DNA of 64,000 bases from Cryptosporangium phraense (GCF_006912135.1 NZ_VIRS01000019.1:1-64000); one strand, 5' to 3'. Positions 41,384-53,672 are shown, counted from the first letter of the stretch. Numbers and translations are program-made. Notes: generated by a model not told the origin, from the letters alone.

Positions 41384-43672
41384 ATGGGGAAGCGGGGCAA
41401 AGACCGGCGAGTCAAACTTTTCGCGATTGCCCTATGTGGACTCCTGACCGGGATCGTGGTCGCGGCCGCCGCCTTCCCGGTCGTCGCGGTCACCGGGCTC
41501 ACCGCGAAGTCGGCCTCGGACGAGTTCGAGAACCTGCCCAGCGACCTGGCCACCCCGCCGCTACCGCAGACGTCGTACCTGGTGGCCTCGGACGGCTCGC
41601 CGATCACGTCGTTCTACGCCGAGAACCGCACGCCGGTGTCGATCTCCGAGATCCCGCAGAAGATGCAGGACGCGATCGTCGCGGCCGAGGACGCCCGGTT
41701 CTACAAGCACAACGGCATCGACGCGCCCGGCATCATCCGGGCGTTCGTCCGCAACCAGCAGGCCGGTGACATCCAGCAGGGTGCCTCGACGCTGACCCAG
41801 CAGTACGTCCGGAACGTGCTGTCGTACGCGGCGAACACCGCCACCGAACGGAAGATCGCCACCGAGGACACGGTCGGCCGGAAGGTCCGCGAGGCCCGGT
41901 ACGCGATCGCGCTGGAGAAGCAGCTCACCAAGCAGCAGATCATCGAGCGGTACCTGAACATCGCGTTCTACGGCAACGGCGGCTACGGCATCGGCTCGGC
42001 CGCCCAGCGGTACTTCTCCAAGACGCCCGAGCAGCTGACGCTCCCCGAGGCCGCGATGCTGGCCGGCATGGTCCGCAGCCCCACGTCGTACGACCCGATC
42101 AGCGGCGACGCGGAGGCGGCGAAGACGCGCCGGAACTACGTGCTGACCCGGATGGCCGACCTCGGCTACATCACCCGCACCGAGGCCAACGAGGCCATCG
42201 CGACCGACCTCGTGCTGCACCCGAAGAAGCCCCAGGGCTCGTGCGTCAACGGGAACCCGCTCTACGGTTTCTACTGCGACTGGTTCCTGGACTGGTGGAA
42301 GTCGAACCCCGCGTTCGGGCGCAACCGCACCGAGCGCGAGCAGAACCTGAAGACCGGCGGGTACAAGATCGTCACCTCGCTCGACCCGGCCACCCAGCGG
42401 GCCGCCCAGAAGGCGGTCGACGAGCAGGTCAGCCGGTCGAGCAACTTCGCCACCGGCGTCGTCGTCGAGCAGCCCGGCACCGGGCGGGTCACCGCGATGG
42501 CGATCAACCGCACGTACAGCCTGAAGAAGAACCCGGGCGGCAAGTCGGCCCCGAACACCGTCAACCCGCTGCTCACCGGCACCAACGTCTCCCCCGGCTA
42601 CCAGGCCGGTTCGACGTTCAAGCTGTTCACGCTGGCCGCGGCGCTGGAGAAGGGCTATCCGCTCGGCACGAAGATCTACTCGCCGTCGCGGATCAAGACC
42701 CAGTTCCGGAACGCCACCGGCCCGGTGGCCTGCGACGGCGACTACTGGTGCCCGAAGAACGCGGCCGCCCGGATGGCCGGCACCCACACGATGTGGTCCG
42801 GCTTCGGCGAGTCCGTGAACACGTACTTCGTCCAGCTGGAGGAACGCGTCGGGGTGAAGAACGCGGTCAACATGGCCGAGCGGCTCGGCGTGACGTTCCG
42901 CTCCAGCGCCGACTACGACCAGCGCACCGCGGTGCAGTCCAACCCGAACGCCTGGGGCTCGTTCACGCTGGGAACGGCGCTGGTCACCCCGCTCGACATG
43001 GCGACCGCCTACGCGACGATCGCGGCCCGGGGCAAGCGCTGCGACCCGACCCCGCTGCTCTCGCTGGCCGACCGCAACGGACGTCAGATCGCGTTCGGCA
43101 ACCCGACCTGCAAGCAGGTGCTCGCGCCCGACATCGCCGACGCGGTGGCCGACGCCGCCCGCTGCCCGGTGGGCGACAGCGCGGCCGGCGGCTGCGCCCG
43201 GAACAACGGCGTGACCGCGGCCCGGGTCGGCGGGGCGTTCGTCCGGCCGATCGCCGGGAAGTCCGGCACCACCGACGAGAACAAGGCGGCCTGGTTCGTC
43301 GGCTTCACCCCGAACCTCGCCGCCGCGGTGTTCTTCTCCGACCCCGACAACCCGTCCAAACGTCCGGTGCCGAACTACCGGGTGCCGGCGTCGGTGTTCA
43401 TCAAGACGATGCAGACCGCGCTGAGCACGGTGCCGCCGAAGAACTTCGTCGGCCCCTCCACGCTGCGCAAGTACGGCGCCGACGGGTCCCCGCCGACGCT
43501 GAAGAGCGACCCGAGCGTCGGTGGCGGTCCGGTCGATCCCGATCAGCAGCGGCGCGACCGCGACCGCGAGCGGTCCCGAGACCGTGACCGTGAGCGTGAT
43601 CGCGACCAACAGGGCGGCGACGACGAGGAAGAAGACGACACCCGGACGACGAACACCCCGACTCCACGGTGA
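41384..43672 (+). CDS. class A penicillin-binding protein (bifunctional transglycosylase/transpeptidase)
   Basis: A 762-residue protein. A single N-terminal membrane helix (residues about 11-35) anchors it. The GT51 transglycosylase domain is near 80-260 (EDARFYKHNGIDAPGIIRAF; the second Glu in TLTQQYVRNVL region). The transpeptidase domain is near 350-690 with the active-site Ser in GSTFK (near 410), SVN (near 485) and KSGTT (near 627). The C-terminal 55 residues are a very charged Arg/Asp/Glu repeat tail. It polymerises and crosslinks peptidoglycan outside the membrane. It stands alone. Confidence 0.9.
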   Translation: MGKRGKDRRVKLFAIALCGLLTGIVVAAAAFPVVAVTGLTAKSASDEFENLPSDLATPPLPQTSYLVASDGSPITSFYAENRTPVSISEIPQKMQDAIVAAEDARFYKHNGIDAPGIIRAFVRNQQAGDIQQGASTLTQQYVRNVLSYAANTATERKIATEDTVGRKVREARYAIALEKQLTKQQIIERYLNIAFYGNGGYGIGSAAQRYFSKTPEQLTLPEAAMLAGMVRSPTSYDPISGDAEAAKTRRNYVLTRMADLGYITRTEANEAIATDLVLHPKKPQGSCVNGNPLYGFYCDWFLDWWKSNPAFGRNRTEREQNLKTGGYKIVTSLDPATQRAAQKAVDEQVSRSSNFATGVVVEQPGTGRVTAMAINRTYSLKKNPGGKSAPNTVNPLLTGTNVSPGYQAGSTFKLFTLAAALEKGYPLGTKIYSPSRIKTQFRNATGPVACDGDYWCPKNAAARMAGTHTMWSGFGESVNTYFVQLEERVGVKNAVNMAERLGVTFRSSADYDQRTAVQSNPNAWGSFTLGTALVTPLDMATAYATIAARGKRCDPTPLLSLADRNGRQIAFGNPTCKQVLAPDIADAVADAARCPVGDSAAGGCARNNGVTAARVGGAFVRPIAGKSGTTDENKAAWFVGFTPNLAAAVFFSDPDNPSKRPVPNYRVPASVFIKTMQTALSTVPPKNFVGPSTLRKYGADGSPPTLKSDPSVGGGPVDPDQQRRDRDRERSRDRDRERDRDQQGGDDEEEDDTRTTNTPTPR

Positions 43673-43702
43673 ATCGGATTCCCTATCCAATCGGTGGGAT
43701 CG

Positions 43703-43729
43703 ATGTGACATCCCGCTAGGGGCGGGTAA
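43703..43729 (+). promoter_or_regulatory. weaker SigB/SigF-like promoter of cysD
   Basis: ATGT (43703-43706), a 17-base spacer and GGGTAA (43724-43729); the -35 is one base off the other copies. The -10 ends 10 bases before the ATG at 43740, for which no good ribosome site exists, so a leaderless transcript is possible. Confidence 0.35.
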
Positions 43730-43739
43730 CAATGAGCCC

Positions 43740-44672
43740 ATGGGGACACGCGTCGCCGGGCTGATCCCGGACCACACCGCCCCCGGCGCCCTGGACCTGC
43801 TCGAGGCCGAGGCCATCCACGTGCTCCGCGAGGCCGCGGGGCAGTTCGACCGGGCCGCGCTGCTGTTCAGCGGCGGTAAGGACTCCGCGGTCCTGCTGCA
43901 CGTCGCCACCCGGGCGTTCGCCGGTGCGCCGCTGCCGTTCCCGCTGCTGCACGTCGACACCGGCCACAACTTCGCCGAGGTGCTCCAGTTCCGCGACCGG
44001 CGGGTCGCCGAGACCGGCGCGCGGCTGGAGGTCGCGCACGTCGAGGAGACGATCGCGGCCGGCCGGGTGCCCGACGTCGCCGCCGGCCAGTCGCGCAACG
44101 CGCTGCAGAGCCGCACGCTGCTCGACGCGATCGAGCAGCACCGGTTCGACGCGCTGATCGGCGGCGGCCGCCGCGACGAAGAGAAGGCCAGGGCCAAGGA
44201 GCGGGTGTTCTCGCTCCGCGACACGTTCGGCGGCTGGGACCCGCACCGCCAGCGGCCCGAGCTCTGGCGCCTCTACAACGGCGTGCATCAGCCGGGCGAG
44301 AACGTCCGCGTCTTTCCGCTCTCCAACTGGACCGAGCTCGACGTCTGGCGCTACATCGCCCGCGAGCGGCTGCCGCTCCCGGCCCTCTACTACGCCCACG
44401 ACCGGGACGTCGTCGAGCGCGACGGGATGCTGCTCGCGATCACCGAGTGGTCGTCGGACGCCGACCGGGCGGCCGCGTCGACCAGGCGCGTCCGGTACCG
44501 CACGGTCGGCGACGCGATCAGCACCGGCGCGGTCGAGAGCAACGCCACCGACGCGGACGCCGTCCTGACCGAGGTGACGCTGGCCGAGCAGTCCGAGCGC
44601 GGCGCGACCCGGGCCGACGACCGCACCAGCGACGCCGCCATGGAGGACCGCAAGCGGGAGGGCTACTTCTGA
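43740..44672 (+). CDS. cysD: sulfate adenylyltransferase subunit 2
   Basis: A 310-residue protein. FSGGKDSAVLLHVATRAF near residues 43-60 is the PP-loop ATP pyrophosphatase motif; SRNALQSRTLLDAIE and GGRRDEEKARAKER match CysD. With CysN it makes adenosine 5'-phosphosulfate from sulfate and ATP. ATG at 43740; the frame is open further upstream without similarity. It is coupled to cysN by a TGATG junction. No cysC or cysH lies nearby. Confidence 0.95.
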   Translation: MGTRVAGLIPDHTAPGALDLLEAEAIHVLREAAGQFDRAALLFSGGKDSAVLLHVATRAFAGAPLPFPLLHVDTGHNFAEVLQFRDRRVAETGARLEVAHVEETIAAGRVPDVAAGQSRNALQSRTLLDAIEQHRFDALIGGGRRDEEKARAKERVFSLRDTFGGWDPHRQRPELWRLYNGVHQPGENVRVFPLSNWTELDVWRYIARERLPLPALYYAHDRDVVERDGMLLAITEWSSDADRAAASTRRVRYRTVGDAISTGAVESNATDADAVLTEVTLAEQSERGATRADDRTSDAAMEDRKREGYF

Positions 44673-45910
44673 TGGGGGTCACCGGTCTTCTCCGTGTCGC
44701 GACCGCCGGCTCGGTCGACGACGGCAAGAGCACACTGGTCGGGCGGCTGCTCTACGACGGCAAGGCGGTGCTGGCCGACACCCTGCAGGCGGTGTCCTCG
44801 GCCAGCCGGGCCCGCGGCTCCGAACTCGACCTCTCGCTGCTGGTCGACGGCCTGCGCAGCGAGCGCGAGCAGGGCATCACGATCGACGTCGCCCACCGCT
44901 ACCTCTCGACGCCGGCCCGGGACGTGATCCTGATCGACTGCCCGGGTCACGTCGAGTACACCCGCAACACGGTCACCGGCATGTCGTCGGCCGACGTAGC
45001 GCTGCTGCTCGTCGACGTCCGCAACGGGTTGGTGGAGCAGACGCGGCGGCACGCGGCCGTGGCCGCGCTGCTGCGGGTGCCGCACCTGATCCTGGCCGTG
45101 AACAAGATCGACCTCACCGGCTACGACCAGACCGCGTTCGCGCAGGTCGTGACCGACGCCGAGGCCTACGCGAAGGAAGTCGGGATCGCGCGGGTCACCG
45201 CGGTGCCGGTCAGCGCCAAAGCCGGAGACAACGTGTCGGTTCCGTCGCCGAGCACCCCCTGGTACGAGGGGCCGACGCTGCTGCACCTGCTGGCCTCGGT
45301 CGAGGTACCGGTCCGGGCCGGGGCGCCGCTACGGCTTCCGGTGCAGTGGGTCGCGCCCGGCCGCCGGTACACCGGGACGGTCGCCTCCGGCGTCCTGCGC
45401 CCCGGTGACGACGTCGTCGTCCAGCCGTCCGGACGCCGGACCCGGGTGCGGACGCTCGAGGACGCCGACGGAGAGCTGGACGCCGCCGGCGAGGGGGCGG
45501 CCGCGGCCGTCACGCTCGCCGACGACCTGCACGTCGGCCGGGGCGAGCTGATCGCGGCCGCCGACGCGCCGGCCGACGTCGTCCGGGAGTTCGTCGCCGA
45601 CCTGGCGATCCTCGGTGAGCGCCCGGTGCGGGCGGGTGACCGGGTGCTGGTCCGGCACACCGGCCGGGTGGTCCGCGGGCTGGTCCGCGAGGTCACCGAC
45701 ACGGTCGACATCGACACCGGACGCCGCCGCCCGGCCGACCGGCTGGAGACCAACGACATCGGCCGGGTGACGATCGCGGTCGCCGAGCCGCTGGCCGTCG
45801 ACCCCTACGGCCTCGACCGGACCACGGGAGCAGCGCTGCTCCTGGCCGAACGCACCGGTGACGCGATCGCCGCCGCGCTGGTGCGCCGACCGGAGCAGGG
45901 AGACCGATGA
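44672..45910 (+). CDS. cysN: sulfate adenylyltransferase subunit 1 (GTPase)
   Basis: A 412-residue translation-factor-like GTPase: AGSVDDGKSTLVGRLL near residues 12-27 (G1), DCPGHVEY near 90 (G3), NKIDLT near 145 (G4). GTP hydrolysis drives APS synthesis by CysD. It lacks the C-terminal APS kinase (CysC) domain found in fused CysNC proteins. The ATG shares a base with the cysD stop (TGATG); its stop overlaps the sulfotransferase by 4 bp. Confidence 0.95.
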   Translation: MGVTGLLRVATAGSVDDGKSTLVGRLLYDGKAVLADTLQAVSSASRARGSELDLSLLVDGLRSEREQGITIDVAHRYLSTPARDVILIDCPGHVEYTRNTVTGMSSADVALLLVDVRNGLVEQTRRHAAVAALLRVPHLILAVNKIDLTGYDQTAFAQVVTDAEAYAKEVGIARVTAVPVSAKAGDNVSVPSPSTPWYEGPTLLHLLASVEVPVRAGAPLRLPVQWVAPGRRYTGTVASGVLRPGDDVVVQPSGRRTRVRTLEDADGELDAAGEGAAAAVTLADDLHVGRGELIAAADAPADVVREFVADLAILGERPVRAGDRVLVRHTGRVVRGLVREVTDTVDIDTGRRRPADRLETNDIGRVTIAVAEPLAVDPYGLDRTTGAALLLAERTGDAIAAALVRRPEQGDR

Positions 45911-46848
45911 CGCTGCCCGATTTCCTGGTCATCGGCGTCCCCAAGGCGGGGACGACCGCCCTGCACGCCGCGCTGGTGCACCACCCCGAGCTGTACCTCT
46001 CGGCGGTGAAGGAGCCGAAGTACTTCCTGTCCGACGGGCCGCCGCCGGCCCGGGGCGGCCCCGGAGACGCCCAGACCTACCAGGAGCACGTCTGGCGGCG
46101 CGCGGACTACGAGGCGCTGTTCGCCCCGGCCCCGCCGGGCACCCGCACCGGTGAGGCCACCCCGTTCTACCTCTACGACCTCGACGCCCAGGCCCGGATC
46201 GCCCGCACGATCCCCGACGCCAAGCTGATCGTCGTGCTGCGCAACCCGGTCGATCGCGCGCACTCGAACTGGTACCACCTGTGGGCGGCCGGCCTGGAGT
46301 CCGAACGCGACTTCGTCACCGCCTGCGAGGCCGAACCGGCCCGGAAGGCGGCCGGCTGGGCGCACTTCTGGCACTACCTCGGCCAGGGACGCTACGGCGA
46401 ACAGCTCCGGCATCTCTTCACGCTGTTCGACCGCGAGCAGGTGCTGCTGATGCGCTACCGCGACCTGCGGGACACGCCGGTCGAGGCACTCGATCGGGTC
46501 TGCGCGTTCCTCGGCGTGCGCACCGGGGTGCTGACCGCGGTGCCGTCGTCGAACGTCACGCCGTACGTGCCGGACACTCCCGTCAACGCGGTTCTTCGGA
46601 CCGCTCTACGCACCGGGGGCCGGTTCGGGCAGCACTTCCCGGTGCCGCTGCGGCTGGCCGCCCGGGGCCCGCTGCTCACCGTGCTGCACCGGCAGAAGGG
46701 GCACCGGCCGCGCCTCATGCCGGCCGAGCGCGCGACGATCACCCCGTACTTCACCGAGGACATCGAGTTACTGGAGAAAGTGACCGGCGAGTCGTACCAG
46801 GACTGGCTGGACCTCGAGAACCCACCGCCGGCACACCGAAGGAGATAG
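45907..46848 (+). CDS. sulfotransferase
   Basis: A 313-residue PAPS-dependent sulfotransferase. The 5'-phosphosulfate-binding motif is VIGVPKAGTTALHAAL near residues 8-23, and the 3'-phosphate site LIVVLRNPVDRAHSNWYHLW is near 103-122. It transfers sulfate from PAPS to a hydroxyl of an unknown acceptor. ATGA overlap with cysN. Being in one operon with the sulfate-activating enzymes argues that the operon serves sulfation rather than cysteine synthesis; the APS kinase making PAPS would have to be elsewhere. Confidence 0.85.
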   Translation: MTLPDFLVIGVPKAGTTALHAALVHHPELYLSAVKEPKYFLSDGPPPARGGPGDAQTYQEHVWRRADYEALFAPAPPGTRTGEATPFYLYDLDAQARIARTIPDAKLIVVLRNPVDRAHSNWYHLWAAGLESERDFVTACEAEPARKAAGWAHFWHYLGQGRYGEQLRHLFTLFDREQVLLMRYRDLRDTPVEALDRVCAFLGVRTGVLTAVPSSNVTPYVPDTPVNAVLRTALRTGGRFGQHFPVPLRLAARGPLLTVLHRQKGHRPRLMPAERATITPYFTEDIELLEKVTGESYQDWLDLENPPPAHRRR

Positions 46849-46851
46849 CGC

Positions 46852-47727
46852 GTGATACCTCGCTGGGATGGAGCGACCGTCGTCGTCGAACCCCCGGACA
46901 GCCGCACCGGTTCCTGGGCCGGGGCCCCGAGCGCGGTCCTCGTCGACGGCACGTTCTACCTGGCGTACCGGCTGCGGCTGCCGATCGGCGCGGGACGCGG
47001 CTACGTGAACGTCATCGCCCGCTCCGGCGACGGGGTGAACTTCGAGCCGGTGGCCGAGGTCCGCCGGGAGGAGTTCGACTCGGACTCGCTCGAGCGTCCG
47101 GCCCTGCTCCGGGCGCCGGACGGACGCTGGCGGCTCTACGTGAGCGTGGCGACGCCGGGCACCAAGCACTGGCGGGTCGTCCTGCTGGAGGCCGACACCC
47201 CGGAGAAGCTGCCGCTGGCCGCGCCGCGGACCGTCCTGCCCGGGAACGAGACGACCGGCGTCAAGGATCCGGTGGTCGTGCACGCGGCCGGGCGGTGGCA
47301 CCTCTGGGCGTCGGTCCACCCGCTGGAGTCCGACGAGCACGCCGACCGGATGACGACCGAGTACGCGACGAGCCCGGACGGCGTCGAGTGGACCTGGCAG
47401 GGCACGGCGCTGGCCGGGCGTCCGGGCGAGTGGGACGCGCGCGGGGTGCGGTTCTCGTCGGTCGTGGTGACCGGGTCGGACGCGGTGGCCCTCTACGACG
47501 GCCGGGCCACCGCCGAGGAGAACTGGGAGGAGGCCACCGGCCGCGCGATCGGCACGCTCGGCCCGGACGGCCTGTTCTCGGCGTTCACCGCCGACCCGCG
47601 ACCGCCGACGCGCTCCCCGTTCGCGCCCGGCGGCCTGCGGTACGTCTCGGTGATCCCCGGCGTCCGGGTCTACTACGAGGGGACGCGCGCCGACGGCGCG
47701 CACGAACTCCGGACCGAGCCGCTCTAG
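46852..47727 (+). CDS. five-bladed beta-propeller protein, glycosidase-like
   Basis: A 291-residue protein. Repeated strand patterns (GAPSAVLVDGTFYLAYRL; ERPALLRAPDGRWRLYVSVA; KDPVVVHAAGRWHLWASVHP) indicate a five-bladed propeller of the GH43/GH32/GH130 kind. Asp residues sit where such enzymes have catalytic carboxylates, but I cannot assign a family. No signal peptide, so it is cytoplasmic. GTG start with AAGGAG upstream, 3 bp after the sulfotransferase. It may act on, or bind, the sulfated glycan (inference). Confidence 0.7.
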   Translation: MIPRWDGATVVVEPPDSRTGSWAGAPSAVLVDGTFYLAYRLRLPIGAGRGYVNVIARSGDGVNFEPVAEVRREEFDSDSLERPALLRAPDGRWRLYVSVATPGTKHWRVVLLEADTPEKLPLAAPRTVLPGNETTGVKDPVVVHAAGRWHLWASVHPLESDEHADRMTTEYATSPDGVEWTWQGTALAGRPGEWDARGVRFSSVVVTGSDAVALYDGRATAEENWEEATGRAIGTLGPDGLFSAFTADPRPPTRSPFAPGGLRYVSVIPGVRVYYEGTRADGAHELRTEPL

Positions 47728-48044
47728 TTCGCGGAGATCTCGACGACGACGTTGTCGGCGGTGATCGACTGCACGCTGACGTTGAAGCCGTCGGACTGGG
47801 CGTCCTGGCCGACCGGCACCGTCACCTGCTGACCGGCCACCTCGACGGTGGCCTGGCTGTTCTGGACGTTCACCAGCTTGGCCTCGACGCCCAGCACCGA
47901 GACGCTGGCGTCGACCCCGCGGTCGAACGTGATCGTGCACGAGTTGAGGTTGCAGTTGGTCTGCGAGTTCTCTCCGCCGCAGCCGGCGAGGAGGCCGACG
48001 GCGAGCACGGCGGCGGTGGCAAGGGCGGCCAGGTGTCTGGTCAT
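47724..48044 (-). CDS. small lipoprotein
   Basis: A 106-residue exported lipoprotein. The signal peptide (MTRHLAALATAAVLAVG) ends in the lipobox LLAGC, so Cys near 22 is lipidated. The mature part is small, beta-rich and has a Cys pair (CNLNSC). Function unknown. It overlaps the propeller gene by 4 bp at the 3' end and lies downstream of the FAD oxidase. Confidence 0.75.
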   Translation of the reverse strand: MTRHLAALATAAVLAVGLLAGCGGENSQTNCNLNSCTITFDRGVDASVSVLGVEAKLVNVQNSQATVEVAGQQVTVPVGQDAQSDGFNVSVQSITADNVVVEISAN

Positions 48045-48061
48045 GTACCCAGGGTAAGAAG

Positions 48062-49429
48062 TCAGCTCAACACCGGGTGGTTGCTGCGGACAACACCGAA
48101 CGGGTCCCGTTCCTGCTTGATCGCCCGGAGGCGGGCCAGCACGTCCGGCGGGAACGCGGCCACCGGGCTCTCCTCCGATCCGAGGAACGTGAAGAAGATC
48201 CGCCCGCTGGCGTGCGGGGCCAGCGCCTGCGCCATCAGCCCGTGGTGCGTCTCGATCTGCTCGGCCATCCCCGGCCCCATCGGCATGCCGATCGCGTTCA
48301 GGCTGAACCTCTCCTCGAGGTGCCCGACCGCGCCTCCGGTCCCGGTGGGGCGGGCCAGCGCGCCGCCGAGGTGACGCAGCTGCACCGACGTCAGCGGTGA
48401 CCCGCTGTGCGGGCCGGCCAGGCCGAGCAGCGTGTCGGCGGCGTCGTCGGTGAGCTCGGGCAGCAGCGCCGCGTACTCCATCGCCGGCACCGGGTCGAGC
48501 GGCTCGGCGGCGACCGAGCCCAGGTCCGCGACCTGCAGCGTCCCGACCGTGTCGAGCAGCGTCCCCGGCACCTTCAGCAGCGGCGCCAGCAACTCGCGGC
48601 CGCTGATCAGCCCGCCCAGGTAGGTCGCGTCCACCGCCACCATCGCGCGCCCGCGCAGGAACTCCGGCAGCTCGGGGATCGCCGGGAAGCGCAGCAGCGT
48701 GTACCAGAGGCTCAGCTCCTCCGGCGCCATCGCGACCGTCTCCCGGTACGCCTCCAGCACCTCGGCGGCCCGCTCGACCGGCCAGAGCAGCCGTCCGCCG
48801 TACAGCAGGGGCGCCGGGTACAGGTCGAACTCCAGCTCGGTGACCAGCGCGAAGTCGCCGCCGCCACCACGCAGCGCCCAGAACAGCTCCGGGTCGCTCG
48901 CGGCGTCGATGCGGTAGCGCTCGCCGGTGGCGTCCACGACCTCGGCCGACCGGACCGCGTTGGCGGCGAAGCCGTACTTGCGGCCGAACCACGACAGCCC
49001 GCCACCCAGCGTGAAACCGACGACGCTCGGGCCGGTGGAGCTGCCGGCCAGGCCGGTCAGCCCGTGCGCCCCGGCGCGGCCGAGCACGTCGGCCCAGCCG
49101 GCCCCGGCGGCGACGCGGGCCGTCCGCGCGACCGGATCGATCTCGGCCGTGCGTAAGGCCCCGGTGCGGAGCAGGATCGTGTCGCGCAGCGCGGTGGTGG
49201 CGCCGTGGCCGACCGGCTGCGCGGCGACCGAGAGCCCGTTCCGGGCCGCGTACCGCACGGTGGCGGCCACGTCGGCCGCGTCGGAAGCGAGAACGACCGC
49301 CCGCACCTCCTGCTGCACGCGCAGGTTCCACGGACGCCGGGCCACGTCCCACCCGGAGTCGCCCGGGGTGAGCACCTGCCCGCGGACCATGCGGTTCAGG
49401 TCGGTACCGACGGCGTCGGTGGTGATCAT
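48062..49429 (-). CDS. FAD-binding oxidoreductase (BBE/berberine-bridge-like, PCMH fold)
   Basis: A 455-residue flavoprotein. VRAVVLASDAADVAATVRYA near residues 42-61, then SVAAQPVGHGA near 67-77 (the His that commonly tethers FAD), and GGGLSWFGRKYGFAANAVRS near 142-161 are typical of the PCMH-type FAD domain. The C-terminal NHPVL resembles the BBE domain end NHNI/NP. The reaction is an oxidation of unknown substrate. ATG at 49429 has GAGGGAAG. A strong dyad (49441-49470) lies just upstream. Confidence 0.85.
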   Translation of the reverse strand: MITTDAVGTDLNRMVRGQVLTPGDSGWDVARRPWNLRVQQEVRAVVLASDAADVAATVRYAARNGLSVAAQPVGHGATTALRDTILLRTGALRTAEIDPVARTARVAAGAGWADVLGRAGAHGLTGLAGSSTGPSVVGFTLGGGLSWFGRKYGFAANAVRSAEVVDATGERYRIDAASDPELFWALRGGGGDFALVTELEFDLYPAPLLYGGRLLWPVERAAEVLEAYRETVAMAPEELSLWYTLLRFPAIPELPEFLRGRAMVAVDATYLGGLISGRELLAPLLKVPGTLLDTVGTLQVADLGSVAAEPLDPVPAMEYAALLPELTDDAADTLLGLAGPHSGSPLTSVQLRHLGGALARPTGTGGAVGHLEERFSLNAIGMPMGPGMAEQIETHHGLMAQALAPHASGRIFFTFLGSEESPVAAFPPDVLARLRAIKQERDPFGVVRSNHPVLS

Positions 49430-49440
49430 CGTTCTTCCCT

Positions 49441-49470
49441 CACTGCTCGTTGTTCGACAACGAAACAGTG
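49441..49470. promoter_or_regulatory. extended dyad in the divergent promoter region
   Basis: CACTG (49441-49445), TCGTTGT (49447-49453), spacer TCG, ACAACGA (49457-49463) and CAGTG (49466-49470) make a two-part, near-symmetric inverted repeat. It is 12 bases upstream of the FAD oxidase start on one side and about 100 bases from the GNAT gene on the other. A regulator of this site is not encoded next to it. Confidence 0.5.
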
Positions 49471-49567
49471 GGTCAAGCGGCTTGGCGCCGACTTGATCCG
49501 CGCTTGGGGACGGAAATCCTAGTGGGATCCAAGTCGCGCCCAAGGCCGCCTCGCGATCCTCTGGATC

Positions 49568-49996
49568 GTGACGGCGGACATGGTGGTGCTGCGGATCTCG
49601 CCCCCGGCCGCGCCGGACCCGGCGACGGACCTCCTGCGCCGGTGCGCGCTCGACGCTCCCGACGGGCCGCGGTTCCTGCTGGTCGACGTCGCCGGTGAGG
49701 ATCCGCACCGGGCCCTGGCGGCCGCGGTCGTGCTCGCCGTGCGTCCGGGCCGGGCCCGGTTGGTCGCCCTCGCGGTCGACCCGGATTTCCGCCGCCGCGG
49801 TCTGGCCACCCGCCTCATGTCGGACGTCCGGCGAAGCCTGAATGGGGCCGGAACGGTGCTCGAGCTCTGTATCGAGGCCGATGGGCGATTGACGAACATC
49901 CTGCACGGACTCGGCTTTGCGGAGGATCCCGGGCCGGAGAACGCCGATTACGCTGCCGACACTGGGGGGCGTCGCTGGGTGTCCCGAGACACCTGA
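49568..49996 (+). CDS. GNAT-family acetyltransferase
   Basis: A 142-residue GNAT protein. RARLVALAVDPDFRRRGLAT near residues 60-79 gives the acetyl-CoA-binding R/Q-x-x-G-x-G/A pattern (RRRGLA). Short for the family but complete. The GTG at 49568 lacks a clear ribosome site. It is 12 bp upstream of the SARP regulator. Substrate unknown. Confidence 0.75.
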   Translation: MTADMVVLRISPPAAPDPATDLLRRCALDAPDGPRFLLVDVAGEDPHRALAAAVVLAVRPGRARLVALAVDPDFRRRGLATRLMSDVRRSLNGAGTVLELCIEADGRLTNILHGLGFAEDPGPENADYAADTGGRRWVSRDT

Positions 49997-50008
49997 AGCG
50001 GGGGGCCC

Positions 50009-53386
<3,378 letters not shown>

Positions 53387-53390
53387 TTGC

Positions 53391-53672
53391 TCAGCGATCG
53401 GCTTCCGGCGGGCGCTGGAGGCGGTACTCGACCTCCAGCCCGAGGACCATCCGGTCTAATTCATCAACTTTACGGCGCATTTCATCGACGATCAGCTGGA
53501 GTTCCCGCCGCTGGCTGCGCCGAGCGGGTCGGCCGTCCGGCGGCGGGCTCTCCGCCGCGCTCGCTATTCGCTGGTAGTGATTCCCCACGTCGTCGAAGTA
53601 GCGCCGAAGACGCTGCGTTCTTTCCCACCGCTCGGTGGGACCGGTGCCGATCCACCCGGCCAGGGGCCGCAT
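53391..53672 (-). CDS. hypothetical coiled-coil protein
   Basis: A 93-residue charged protein. A helical segment (QLIVDEMRRKVDELDRMVLG near residues 60-79) looks like a short coiled coil. No domain is known. The ATG at 53672 has no clear ribosome site. It is convergent with the SARP gene, 4 bp away. Its heptad pattern supports a real gene; otherwise it is tentative. Confidence 0.45.
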   Translation of the reverse strand: MRPLAGWIGTGPTERWERTQRLRRYFDDVGNHYQRIASAAESPPPDGRPARRSQRRELQLIVDEMRRKVDELDRMVLGLEVEYRLQRPPEADR

